Origin: Streptomyces sp. TLI_053
GTDB lineage: Bacteria > Actinomycetota > Actinomycetes > Streptomycetales > Streptomycetaceae
Direction of reading: 5' to 3'
Length of the DNA stretch: 64,000 nucleotides
NCBI RefSeq assembly: GCF_900105395.1
Contig: NZ_LT629775.1
Span: 2,312,501-2,376,500 of the forward strand
Of the stretch, positions 23,874 through 31,710 are shown one piece after another. How positions within the stretch are numbered: the stretch's first letter is position 1; each line of letters begins with the position of its first letter. The position numbers and the translations under genes are program-made. The notes beneath the pieces are model-generated. The model saw only the letters and a list, made by a program, of their open reading frames with translations, did not search any database and was not told the origin of the DNA.

Positions 23874-24878
23874 ATGCGGACGGCCCGCGCGATCTCCCTG
23901 CTCCTGCTGCTGCAGGCCCGCCGCAGCATGACCGGCGCGGAACTCGCCGCCGAGCTGGAGGTCTCCGAGCGCACCGTGCAGCGCGACGTGCTGGCGCTGG
24001 CCGAGGCCGGGGTCCCGGTGTACGCCGACCGGGGGCGGGCCGGCGGCTACCGGCTGCTCGACGGCTACCGCACCCGGCTGACCGGGCTGGACCGGGCCGA
24101 GGCCGAGGTCCTGCTGCTGGCCGGACTGCCCGGGCCGCTCCAGGACATGGGCCTCGCCGATCCGGCGCTCGCCGCCCGGCTGAAGGTGGCCGGCGAACTG
24201 GGCGGGGCGCCGTCGGCCGGGGCGCGGCGGTTCCACCTGGACGCGCCCGGCTGGTTCCGCGACGCGCCCGCGCCGCCGCTGCTGGCCGAGGTCTCGCGCG
24301 CCGTGTGGGGCGGGCTGCTGCTGCGGGTGGACTACCGGCGGCGGCCGGACGCCGGCCCGGTCGAGCGGCTGCTGCGGCCCGCCGGGCTGGTGCTGAAGGC
24401 GGGCACCTGGTACCTGGTCGCCCGACCGGAGGAGGACGGTGCCGAGCACCGGGTGTACCGGGTGGACCGGCTGGTCGCCGCCGAACCCTCGGGGCGGGCG
24501 TCCGCCCCCGGCCCGGCCGACGAGGCGTTCGACCTGGCCGCGTTCTGGGAGGCCCGGGCCGAGGACTTCGCCCGCTCGCTGCTGCGGGAGACGGTGACCG
24601 TACGGCTCAGCGCGCTCGGCCTGGAGCGGCTGCCGCACCTGCTCGAACCGGTCGCCGCCCGGGAGGCGCTGGCGAGCGCCGGACCGCCGGACGGCGAGGG
24701 CCGGGTGACCGTCCGGCTGCCGGTGGAGTCGCTGGAGGTCGGCTACGAGGAGATCCTGCGGCTCGGTCCCGAGGCCGAGGTGCTGGAACCGCCGGGCCTG
24801 CGGCAGCGGTTCGCGGAGGCGGCGGCGCGCGCCGCCGCCCTGTACGGCGCTCCGCCCGCCGGCCGGCCTCAGCGGTAG
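23874..24878 (+). CDS. WYL-domain transcriptional regulator (YafY/PafC-like)
   Basis: The 334-residue regulator has an N-terminal winged helix (ARAISLLLLLQARRSMTGAE, then LEVSERTVQRDVLALAEAGV and DRGRAGGYRLLDGY) and a WYL domain (LLRPAGLVLKAGTWYLVARP) in which the usual W-Y-L reads W-Y-L within GTWYLVA. The C-terminal WCX extension ends near LYGAPP. WYL domains sense nucleic acids or small ligands. The ATG at 23874 has GGAAGGA upstream. Its last ten bases overlap the end of the convergent SDR gene. Confidence 0.9.
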   Translation: MRTARAISLLLLLQARRSMTGAELAAELEVSERTVQRDVLALAEAGVPVYADRGRAGGYRLLDGYRTRLTGLDRAEAEVLLLAGLPGPLQDMGLADPALAARLKVAGELGGAPSAGARRFHLDAPGWFRDAPAPPLLAEVSRAVWGGLLLRVDYRRRPDAGPVERLLRPAGLVLKAGTWYLVARPEEDGAEHRVYRVDRLVAAEPSGRASAPGPADEAFDLAAFWEARAEDFARSLLRETVTVRLSALGLERLPHLLEPVAAREALASAGPPDGEGRVTVRLPVESLEVGYEEILRLGPEAEVLEPPGLRQRFAEAAARAAALYGAPPAGRPQR

Positions 24879-25786
24879 CCGGCCGGGTCCACCGGGCCGT
24901 CCGCGCCCTCGATGTCCACCAGGTAGCGCCAGGCGTCCGGCCGGCTCCCGTCCAGGTCGGTGAAGCCGTACTCCAGGGCCAGGCCGCCGCTGGACAGCGA
25001 GGTGCCGTTGCGCCGCGCCCGGTCGGGATCGGTGGCCAGCGCGACCACCGCGCGGCCCACGTACGCCGGGGACTCCGAGATGCCGAACTGCGGTTCCGCC
25101 GCCGTCGCCTCCCGCCACGTCGCCTCGGTGACGCCGAAGTGCTCCAGCATCATCTCCGAGCGCATCCAGCCCGGGGTGAGCGCCACCGCCGTCGCCCCGC
25201 GCGGGCCCAGCTCGTGCCCGAGCGCGAAGGCCATCCGCAGCACGGACGCCTTGGCGATGTCGTAGAAGAAGGAGTTCCGGTACCGGGTCGCGTTGTACTC
25301 GGCGGTGCCGTCGGTCATCTCGACCACCAGCCCGCCGGGGCGGCGCAGCAGCAACGGCAGCAGGTGGTGGCTGGTGACGGCGTGCGTCTCGACGGCGAGG
25401 CGCAGCAGCCGCAGTCCCTTGTCGAGGTCGTGCTCCCAGACCGGGACGTTCCAGCCGAACAGCTCCTCGCCGCCCCAGATGTCGTTCACCAGGATGTCCA
25501 GGCCGCCCTGTTCGGCCTCGATCCGGGCGGCCACGGCCGCGACGTCGGCCGGGACCAGGTGGTCGGCGCGCACCGCGATGCCGTGACCACCGGCGGCCGT
25601 GACCAGCTCGGCCGTCTCCTCCAGGGTCTCCGGCCGCCCGTACTCCCCCCGGTGGCCCTCGGCGCTGCGCCCCGTCCCGTAGACCGTCGCCCCGGCGGCG
25701 CCCAGCGCCACCGCGATGCCCCGCCCGGCGCCCCGGGTGGCTCCGGCCACCAGTGCGACCTTGCCCTTCAGCGGCTGCTCGGTCAT
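24869..25786 (-). CDS. Short-chain dehydrogenase/reductase
   Basis: The 305-residue Rossmann-fold oxidoreductase has the cofactor motif GATRGAGRGIA (TGxxxGxG type), then the basic YGTGRS that suggests NADP(H), and DILVNDIWGGEE in place of the common NNAG. The catalytic pair lies in FFYDIAKAS (YxxxK). The conserved catalytic Ser position reads EMTDGT, so the active site may be atypical. AGGAAGGG precedes the ATG at 25786. It is divergent from the toxin-antitoxin pair and separated from it by two inverted repeats. Substrate unknown. Confidence 0.88.
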   Translation of the reverse strand: MTEQPLKGKVALVAGATRGAGRGIAVALGAAGATVYGTGRSAEGHRGEYGRPETLEETAELVTAAGGHGIAVRADHLVPADVAAVAARIEAEQGGLDILVNDIWGGEELFGWNVPVWEHDLDKGLRLLRLAVETHAVTSHHLLPLLLRRPGGLVVEMTDGTAEYNATRYRNSFFYDIAKASVLRMAFALGHELGPRGATAVALTPGWMRSEMMLEHFGVTEATWREATAAEPQFGISESPAYVGRAVVALATDPDRARRNGTSLSSGGLALEYGFTDLDGSRPDAWRYLVDIEGADGPVDPAGYR

Positions 25787-25843
25787 GTCTCGCCCTTCCT
25801 CACGTGCCACGGTGTCTCCACCCGTCACCGGTGATGCTTCCCG

Positions 25844-25872
25844 GGAATCCCGACACCTCCTGTCGGGATTCC
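25844..25872. promoter_or_regulatory. Perfect inverted repeat between the SDR gene and the toxin-antitoxin pair
   Basis: GGAATCCCGACA (25844-25855) is matched by its exact complement at 25861-25872 around a CCTCC loop. It lies 58 bp upstream of the SDR start and 46 bp upstream of the antitoxin start, so it could be an operator for either. Confidence 0.5.
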
Positions 25873-25893
25873 GGACAGGAACCACGGACAGAC

Positions 25894-25913
25894 GTATGGC
25901 GGCGGTACCATAC
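25894..25913 (+). promoter_or_regulatory. Probable autoregulatory operator and leaderless promoter of the toxin-antitoxin pair
   Basis: GTATGG (25894-25899) and CCATAC (25908-25913) form an inverted repeat with an 8-base spacer, five bases before the antitoxin ATG. A -10-like TACCAT (25906-25911) lies inside it and would place the transcript start at about the ATG itself, so the mRNA is probably leaderless. RHH antitoxins typically bind such palindromes over their own promoter. Confidence 0.55.
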
Positions 25914-25917
25914 CCAT

Positions 25918-26196
25918 ATGACTCTCAAGCGCACCACTGTCTACGTCGAAGCCGAGGATCTCGCCGTGATCAAAGAGGCGGCGGCCAGAGAAGGGATAGC
26001 GGAAGCGGAGATCATCCGGGAAGGGATCCACCTCGCGGCCATGTCCCGGCGCACCTGGGACGAACCGTTCTTCAGTCGGACCTACAAGCCGATCGGCGAA
26101 GCGACCGCGGACGACGTCTGGGCCGACAAGGCAGCGGCCTACGAGAGGACGAAGCAGGCCGACGTCTCGCCCGAACGAGAGCAGGGCGCCGCGTGA
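25918..26196 (+). CDS. Ribbon-helix-helix antitoxin (VapB-like)
   Basis: The 92-residue protein starts MTLKRTTVYVEAEDLAVIKE, the ribbon-helix-helix pattern in which the TTVYVE strand enters the DNA groove, followed by EAEIIREGIHLAA. The C-terminal half (TWDEPFFSRTYKPIGE) is of the kind that wraps the partner PIN toxin. Its stop overlaps the toxin GTG (GTGA), so the pair is co-translated. No ribosome-binding site precedes the ATG, which agrees with a leaderless transcript. Confidence 0.85.
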   Translation: MTLKRTTVYVEAEDLAVIKEAAAREGIAEAEIIREGIHLAAMSRRTWDEPFFSRTYKPIGEATADDVWADKAAAYERTKQADVSPEREQGAA

Positions 26197-26633
26197 TCGT
26201 CGTGGTGGCGGACACCTCCGGCCTGCTCGCGGCCCTCGACGAGGACCACTCGGCCGGACCCGCAGCACGGGAGGTCCTGGACCGCTCGGGCCTCCTGGTG
26301 GTCTCCCCTGTGCTGCTGAGCGAACTCGACCACCTGGCCCGGCGGATCCTGGGATTCGACGCGGCTGTCGACGCGGTGAACGACATCCTGCACCGGGTCA
26401 GGTCCGGACGGGCGGTGATGCCCGAGATCACCGCCGAAATCCTGGAAGCCGCGCAGGCCGTTCGAGCCAGGCATCTTGGTCTTCGCCTCGACATCGCGGA
26501 CGCCGTCAACATCGCCCTGGCCGCGCAGTTCCGCACGGACGCGATTCTGACACTCGATCAACGTGACTTTCGAGCGGTCCGCCCTCTGACGGCCGAGCAC
26601 AAGGCTTTCCGGGTACTGCCCTTCGACCTCTGA
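26193..26633 (+). CDS. PIN-domain ribonuclease toxin (VapC-like)
   Basis: The 146-residue PIN protein has the acidic residues expected for metal-dependent RNA cleavage: VADTSGLLAALD (first Asp), LLSELDHLA (Glu), DIADAVNIALA (Asp) and LTLDQRDFRAVRP (last Asp). VapC toxins cleave specific RNAs, often tRNAs, when not held by VapB. It starts with GTG at 26193. Base composition is slightly less GC-rich than its neighbours, which fits mobility of such modules, though no mobile-element ends are visible. Confidence 0.88.
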   Translation: MIVVVADTSGLLAALDEDHSAGPAAREVLDRSGLLVVSPVLLSELDHLARRILGFDAAVDAVNDILHRVRSGRAVMPEITAEILEAAQAVRARHLGLRLDIADAVNIALAAQFRTDAILTLDQRDFRAVRPLTAEHKAFRVLPFDL

Positions 26634-26690
26634 ATCGTCTTCCCGGCCCGGGGTGCGGTGTCACCGTGCCCCGGGCATCGGCGGCTCTGC

Positions 26691-28454
26691 TCAGGTGACG
26701 TTCAGGCGGGCCGCCAGGCGGAGGAGGCCGGGGGCGAGGCGGCTGAGGAAACGGGCGGCCTTGGCCTCGGGGGTGACGGGGACGACGGGGCGGCCGGTGC
26801 GGACGGCGGCGAGGATCGCGGTGGCGACCTTCTCCGGCGGGAAGCCGCGGCGGGCGTAGAGACGGGCGGCGCGGGCCTGCTTGGCGGCCTGTTCGTCGGC
26901 GGTGGTGGCGGAGAAGGTGGAGGTCCGGGTGATGTTGGTGTTGACCAGGCCCGGGCAGACGGTGGAGACGCCGATGCCGTGGCCGGCGAGTTCGGCGCGC
27001 AGGCAGTCCGAGAGCATGAAGACCGCGGCCTTGCTGGTGGCGTAGGCGGTGAGGGCCTTGGAGGGCAGGTACGCGGCGGCGGAGGAGAGGTTGACGATGT
27101 GTCCGCCCTCGCCCCGGTCGGTCATCAGGGTGCCGAAGGCGCGGCAGCCGTGGATGACGCCCCAGAGGTTGACGTCCAGGACCCGCTGCCACTCCTTCTC
27201 GGTGGTCTCCAGGAAGGTGCCGGAGTGGCCGATGCCGGCGTTGTTGACGAGCACGTCGGGCACGCCGTGCTCGGCGGCGACCTGTTCGGCGAAGGCGTCG
27301 ACGGCCGCGCCGTCGCTGACGTCGACCCGGTAGGCGTGGGCCTGCGGGCCGATCAGGGCGGCGAGTTCGGCGGTGCGGCGGGCCGCGTCGAGGTCGAGGT
27401 CGCAGACCACCACCCGGGCGCCCTCGGCGGCGAAGGCGAGCGCGGTGGCCCGGCCGATGCCGCTGCCGCCGCCGGTGACGACGACGAGCCGGCCGTCGTC
27501 GGGGGTGCCGGCCGGAGCGGCCTGCGCCCCGGCCGCGGTGCGGGCGACGTGCTCACGGACCAGTCCGGCCACGGTGGTTCCCTTCTCCAGCAGTGCGGAC
27601 CAGTGGGTGGCGCGCAGGGTCCGGCGGGTCAGCCTGGGCACCCAGCGCTCCAGGCCCTCGGAGAGGTAGGTGCCGACGTAGTGGTCCTCGGTGAGGGTGA
27701 TCAGCTGGACCGGCACCTCGGTGGGACGCTCGCGCGGGTGGCGCAGCGCGGGCCGCATGTTGGCGCGGTAGAGCTCGATGCCGCGCACCGCGTCGCGCCG
27801 CAGGCTGGGCTGCGGGTGGTCGGCGCGCGGGGTGACGCCCTCCAGGTCGCGCAGGACCCGGGGCCAGGCGCGGGCCAGGCCGAGCCGCCAGACGCCGGGG
27901 GCGAGGAAGGGCAGGTGGAAGGCGGTGATGTACCAGGAGTGGGCGCCCTGGGCGAGCAGTTGCCGCAGGTGGCGCGGGGTGGGGCGGCGCAGGCGCTCGC
28001 GCAGCCAGAAGCCCATGTGGTCGAGGCAGGGGCCGGACATCGTGGTGTAGGAGGCGAGGCGGCGCTCGGCGCCGGGGGCGGTGACGGCCTCCCAGGACTG
28101 CAGCGAGCCCCAGTCGTGGGCGACCACGTGCACCGGGCGGTCCGGGCTGACGGCGTCGGCGACGGCGAACAGGTCGGCGGCGAGCTGCTCCAGGCGGTAG
28201 CCGGTACGGTCGGCGGGGACGCCGGAGGCGCCGGCGCCGCGCACGTCGTAGCGGACCACGTGGTGGTCGCGGGCGAGGTCGGCGGCGACGTCGTCCCAGA
28301 CCGCATGGGTGTCGGGGTAGCCGTGGACCAGCAGCACGGTGGGTGCGTCCGGGTCGCCCTGTTCGAAGACCGCGAGCGGGAGGCCGCCGGAGCGGACGGT
28401 GCGGGGGCGGACGGCGCTGGTGGCGCTGGTGGCGCTGGTGGCACTGGTGCTCAT
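26691..28454 (-). CDS. Fusion of alpha/beta-hydrolase (epoxide-hydrolase-like) and SDR, EphD type
   Basis: The 587-residue protein joins two enzymes. Residues of about 20-300 form an alpha/beta-hydrolase: VLLVHGYPDTHAVWDDVA (oxyanion region), VVAHDWGSLQSWE with the nucleophile Asp of epoxide hydrolases, and ATHWSALLEKG with the His. About 315-587 form an SDR: VTGGGSGIGRATALA, LVNNAGIG, NLSSAAAYLP, YATSKAA. Mycobacterial EphD has the same order. The extreme N-terminus is a TSA repeat made by a 9-base tandem repeat (about 28408-28446). Its ATG overlaps the M24 stop (ATGA). It is the last gene of a four-gene operon with a diiron protein and a ferredoxin-type reductase. Confidence 0.9.
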   Translation of the reverse strand: MSTSATSATSATSAVRPRTVRSGGLPLAVFEQGDPDAPTVLLVHGYPDTHAVWDDVAADLARDHHVVRYDVRGAGASGVPADRTGYRLEQLAADLFAVADAVSPDRPVHVVAHDWGSLQSWEAVTAPGAERRLASYTTMSGPCLDHMGFWLRERLRRPTPRHLRQLLAQGAHSWYITAFHLPFLAPGVWRLGLARAWPRVLRDLEGVTPRADHPQPSLRRDAVRGIELYRANMRPALRHPRERPTEVPVQLITLTEDHYVGTYLSEGLERWVPRLTRRTLRATHWSALLEKGTTVAGLVREHVARTAAGAQAAPAGTPDDGRLVVVTGGGSGIGRATALAFAAEGARVVVCDLDLDAARRTAELAALIGPQAHAYRVDVSDGAAVDAFAEQVAAEHGVPDVLVNNAGIGHSGTFLETTEKEWQRVLDVNLWGVIHGCRAFGTLMTDRGEGGHIVNLSSAAAYLPSKALTAYATSKAAVFMLSDCLRAELAGHGIGVSTVCPGLVNTNITRTSTFSATTADEQAAKQARAARLYARRGFPPEKVATAILAAVRTGRPVVPVTPEAKAARFLSRLAPGLLRLAARLNVT

Positions 28455-29326
28455 CGGGCGACTCCCTCGGGGGCGGTGGTGGTGGCGATGGCGGTGTCGG
28501 CACCGGCCCAACGGCGGACGTGCGGGAGGTCGTCGTCGAGCCAGTAGGCGTCGTCCTCGGTCACCACCAGCAGTTCCTCGAACTTGATGCCGACCTCCCG
28601 GAAGCCGATGTGCGGCTCGACCGCCCACAGGCCGGGCGTGGGCGCGTGCTGGGAGGAGCGGCCGTCCGCCCAGAGCGGGGAACGGCCGTGCAGGCGCTCG
28701 CTGATGAGCTCGCGGCCGAGCGTCTGGAGGGTCCGCACGCCGAAGCCGAACACGTTCACCCCGGCCGGGCCGCGGGCCGTCGTCCGGGTGACCTGGTGCC
28801 CGATCACCCGGCCGGGGTAGACCCGGTGGCGGTTGTCGTAGCCGTGCGCCTCGATCTGGGCGTCGACGGCCGCGTACACCTCGGCGAGCGGCTTGCGGGC
28901 GCGGACCTCGGCGAGGATCAGCTCGCGGTAGACCCGCAGGTCGGCGGCGAGGCGGTCCCAGACGCGGTTCTCGCCGACCTTGCCGCCGTAGCCGATGTCG
29001 GCGGTGTAGCCGTCCACGACGGGGGCGCAGTCCAGCACGTACGGCATGCCCTCCTCGAGGCGGCGGTTGCCGGCGAAGAACTGCAGCGGGGTGTGGAACC
29101 GGCGGAACGCCGTCCGGTCCCCGAACCAGGCGAACGGGATGTGGAAGAAGTCCTGCACGCCGGCGGCGACCAGCCGGCGGCGCAGCTGGGCGGTCGCCTG
29201 GCGCTCGGTGACGCCGGGTTCGATCCAGGCGGCGACCTGCTCGGCGCAGTCGTAGGCGAGCTGCTGGGTCTCCCGGAAGCGGTCGAGGTCGCGCTCGGTG
29301 AACGGGAAGGCGGGAGTGCTCGGCAC
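28451..29326 (-). CDS. M24-family metallopeptidase-like protein (aminopeptidase P fold)
   Basis: The 291-residue protein has the pita-bread fold residues of M24 enzymes: two Asp in VLDCAPVVDGYTADIGYGG (split across that stretch), His in RVIGHQV, Glu in AVEPHIGF and Glu in KFEELLVVTED. Members are Xaa-Pro peptidases, creatinases or related hydrolases. The GTG start has AAGGAG upstream. The stop overlaps the start of the hydrolase/SDR fusion. Peptidase activity is not assured; the operon context with oxidoreductases suggests a dedicated small-molecule role. Confidence 0.85.
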   Translation of the reverse strand: MPSTPAFPFTERDLDRFRETQQLAYDCAEQVAAWIEPGVTERQATAQLRRRLVAAGVQDFFHIPFAWFGDRTAFRRFHTPLQFFAGNRRLEEGMPYVLDCAPVVDGYTADIGYGGKVGENRVWDRLAADLRVYRELILAEVRARKPLAEVYAAVDAQIEAHGYDNRHRVYPGRVIGHQVTRTTARGPAGVNVFGFGVRTLQTLGRELISERLHGRSPLWADGRSSQHAPTPGLWAVEPHIGFREVGIKFEELLVVTEDDAYWLDDDLPHVRRWAGADTAIATTTAPEGVAR

Positions 29327-29358
29327 GGCGGGGGCTCCTTCTGGTCCTTGAGCGGGCT

Positions 29359-30456
29359 CTAGAGGTCGAGTACGAGGGTCTCGCCCGCGGCGGCGCGGGA
29401 GACGCAGGGCAGCAGGGCGCCGTCGGCGCGCCGTTCGGGGGTGAGGCGGCGGTCGCGGTGGTCGGGGGCACCGGCCAACAGCCGGACCTCGCAGGTGCCG
29501 CAGAAGCCCTGCTTGCAGGAGTACGGGAGGTCGGGGCGGGCGTCGCGGAGCACGTCCAGGGCGGAGCGGTCGGCGGGGACGGGCAGTTCGGGGCCGTCGG
29601 CGCCGAGCCGCACCGTGAACGGCTCGCCGTCGGTGACCGGGGCCGCGCCGAACCGCTCGAAGTGCAGGGAGGCGGCGGGCGAGGCGTCCAGGGCCCGCTG
29701 GACGGCGGTGAGCATCGGGGCCGGGCCGCAGCAGTAGACGGCGGCCCCGCGCGGGGCGTGCGCGAGGAGTTCGGCGCCGGTGGGCGGGCCGCCGTGCTCG
29801 TCGTCGGTGCGCCGGTGGACCCGGGCCGGGTCGAGCTCGCGCAGCTCGGCGGCGAACGGGAGGGTGTCGGCGCTGCGGCCGCTGTGGACGAGGTGCCAGT
29901 CCAGACCGTTGCGCCGGGCCTCGCGGACCATCGGGAGCAGGGGGGTGATGCCGATGCCTCCGGCCAGGAAGAGGACGGCCGGTTCGGCGCAGAAGGCGAA
30001 GCCGTTGCGCGGGCGGCGGGCGGCGAGCCGGGTGCCGGGGTGGAGGGTGTCGTGGATCTCCGTCGAGCCGCCGCCGCCGTCGGGCAGGCGGCGGACGGCG
30101 ATGCGGTAGCCGGACCGTTCGGCCGGGTCGGCCGGGTCGCCGCAGAGCGAGTAGTGGCGCTCGCGGCCGGACGGGAGGGTGAGGCGCAGGTGGGCGCCGG
30201 GCTGCCAGCCGGGCAGCGGGCCGCCGGAGGGGTCGGCGAGGGTGAGTTCGACGACGTCGGCGGCGACCGGGCGGCGGGCGGTGACGACCAGTTGCAGGGC
30301 CTCGGTGGGGCGGCTGTGGGGGCGGCGCGGGTTGCGCCGCAGCAGCGGGCTGCCGAGGGCGGGGCTGTAGCGGTCGCCGAAGGCGGTGAGGAAGCGGAAG
30401 AAGGTGTCGGCGCGCGGGCGGCCGTAGAGGTCGGGGGGCGGGGTGCTCAGGTCCAT
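29359..30456 (-). CDS. Flavin/[2Fe-2S] ferredoxin reductase (phthalate dioxygenase reductase type)
   Basis: The 365-residue reductase has a flavin-binding barrel (ERHYSLCGDP in the R-x-Y-S pattern), an NAD-binding domain (LFLAGGIGITPLLPMVREA, then YCCGPAPMLTAV), and a C-terminal plant-type ferredoxin domain (YSCKQGFCGTCEVRLL and a later LLPCVS Cys). It moves electrons from NAD(P)H to an oxygenase. The gene just upstream encodes a ferritin-like diiron protein, the likely acceptor. The first 45 residues are an extension not needed for the fold. The ribosome-binding site is weak. Confidence 0.9.
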   Translation of the reverse strand: MDLSTPPPDLYGRPRADTFFRFLTAFGDRYSPALGSPLLRRNPRRPHSRPTEALQLVVTARRPVAADVVELTLADPSGGPLPGWQPGAHLRLTLPSGRERHYSLCGDPADPAERSGYRIAVRRLPDGGGGSTEIHDTLHPGTRLAARRPRNGFAFCAEPAVLFLAGGIGITPLLPMVREARRNGLDWHLVHSGRSADTLPFAAELRELDPARVHRRTDDEHGGPPTGAELLAHAPRGAAVYCCGPAPMLTAVQRALDASPAASLHFERFGAAPVTDGEPFTVRLGADGPELPVPADRSALDVLRDARPDLPYSCKQGFCGTCEVRLLAGAPDHRDRRLTPERRADGALLPCVSRAAAGETLVLDL

Positions 30457-30604
30457 CCGGCGGGGTCCTCGGTTCCGGTGGCGGCCGGCGGCGGGGCGTC
30501 GGCCGCGTGGTTCGGGCGGGGCGGGCATCGGGGCGGGGCGGGCGGAGGGCGTCCGGCCGGACGGCGGAGGGCCGGGCGGCGGAGGGCCGGGCGGCGCCCC
30601 GGGG

Positions 30605-31519
30605 TCACCGTCCGGCGGCGGCGCGGGCGGCCGGGGAGGTCGCGAGGTAGCCGAGGGCCTGGCTGGAGGAGCCCTCCTGGGTGGGGTGGTAGCCGGGCCG
30701 CAGGTAGCGCAGGCCGGAGCGGATCGACCGGACCGGGTCGGGCAGCAGGCCGCGCCTGGCGATCCGGCCGGTCTCGCGCCAGGTGGGCCTGAGCCGCCCG
30801 TCGAGGGTCGGGTCGGCCGCCAGCAGGAACCGGGCGCCGCGCACCCAGAGGTGGACCAGCAGCGGGCCGGAGACGAGCATGCCGCGGATCCGGCGGGCGT
30901 AGCCGGGGTCGAGGTGGACCATCAGGTCGAAGGCGACGCTGCGGTGCTCGACCTCCTCGGCGCCGTGCCAGCGCAGCAGGTCGAGCATCGTCGGGTCGGC
31001 CTGGGCGCGGTCCAGGCCCGGGGAGTTGAGCGCCCAGTTCCCGAGGAAGGCGGTGAAGTGCTCGATCGCGGCGACGAAGGCGACCCGTTCGATGAGGTTC
31101 TCGCGCTGCCGGGCCGGGCTCAGGCCGGGCTTGTCGCCGAGGACGCGCTGGAACAGCCAGGAGACCTGCCGGACGTACGGCCGCGGGTCGAGGCCCTGGC
31201 CGAGCAGGTGGTCCAGGACCTCCTGGTGCGCCTCGGCGTGGATGGCCTCCTGGCCGATGAATCCGAGGACCTCCTCGCGGAGCTGCTCGTCGCGGATCAG
31301 CGGGAGGGCGTCCTTGAACACCTTCACGAACCAGCGCTCGCCCTCGGGGAGCAGCAGGTGCAGCACGTTGATGACGTGGGTGGCCATCGGCTCGTCGGGG
31401 ATCCAGTGCAGCGGCAGCGCGGCCCAGTCGAAGCGGACGTCGCGGGGCTCCAGGACGAGGCTCTCGTGCACTCGGGCGGCGGGCGCGGCGAGGGCGGGGA
31501 CGGGGGTGGTGCTGGGCAT
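30605..31519 (-). CDS. PF10118-type metal-dependent protein, ferritin-like diiron fold
   Basis: The 304-residue protein belongs to the predicted metal-dependent hydrolase family. It has repeated helix motifs with carboxylate/His pairs expected for a two-iron site: IGQEAIHAEAHQEVLD, VAAIEHFTAFLGN and GAEEVEHRSVAFDL. The name hydrolase rests on weak grounds; a diiron oxygenase or desaturase is just as likely, especially beside a ferredoxin-type reductase. AGGAGG precedes the ATG at 31519. It is the first of four genes; a 148-bp gap with a GGCGGAGGGCCGG repeat separates it from the reductase gene. Confidence 0.85.
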   Translation of the reverse strand: MPSTTPVPALAAPAARVHESLVLEPRDVRFDWAALPLHWIPDEPMATHVINVLHLLLPEGERWFVKVFKDALPLIRDEQLREEVLGFIGQEAIHAEAHQEVLDHLLGQGLDPRPYVRQVSWLFQRVLGDKPGLSPARQRENLIERVAFVAAIEHFTAFLGNWALNSPGLDRAQADPTMLDLLRWHGAEEVEHRSVAFDLMVHLDPGYARRIRGMLVSGPLLVHLWVRGARFLLAADPTLDGRLRPTWRETGRIARRGLLPDPVRSIRSGLRYLRPGYHPTQEGSSSQALGYLATSPAARAAAGR

Positions 31520-31606
31520 GGGAGGGCCCTCCTGACCTGCGGGTGGCGGCTCGACCCGGCAAAACGTACTCGCGGGTAGCCCGCGCCACAAGGGTTTCGG
31601 CACGGC

Positions 31607-31628
31607 TTATCGACATCGAGTCTAATAA
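31607..31628. promoter_or_regulatory. Possible operator upstream of the diiron operon
   Basis: TTAT-N5-TCGA-N5-ATAA style dyad, the most AT-rich stretch nearby, about 90 bp before the diiron gene. The symmetry is partial and no -35/-10 pair is certain. Confidence 0.3.
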
Positions 31629-31672
31629 GTGATGTGCACCGGGCGGACCACCGGGAAACACGGAAACGCGAA

Positions 31673-31692
31673 GACCCCGCCGGAGCGGGGTC
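31673..31692 (-). terminator. Short terminator after the IclR gene
   Basis: GACCCCGC (31673-31680) pairs with GCGGGGTC (31685-31692) around CGGA, 18 bp after the IclR-family stop at 31711. It separates that gene from the diiron operon on the same strand. Confidence 0.65.
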
Positions 31693-31710
31693 CCGTGGGC
31701 GTACGGCGGG

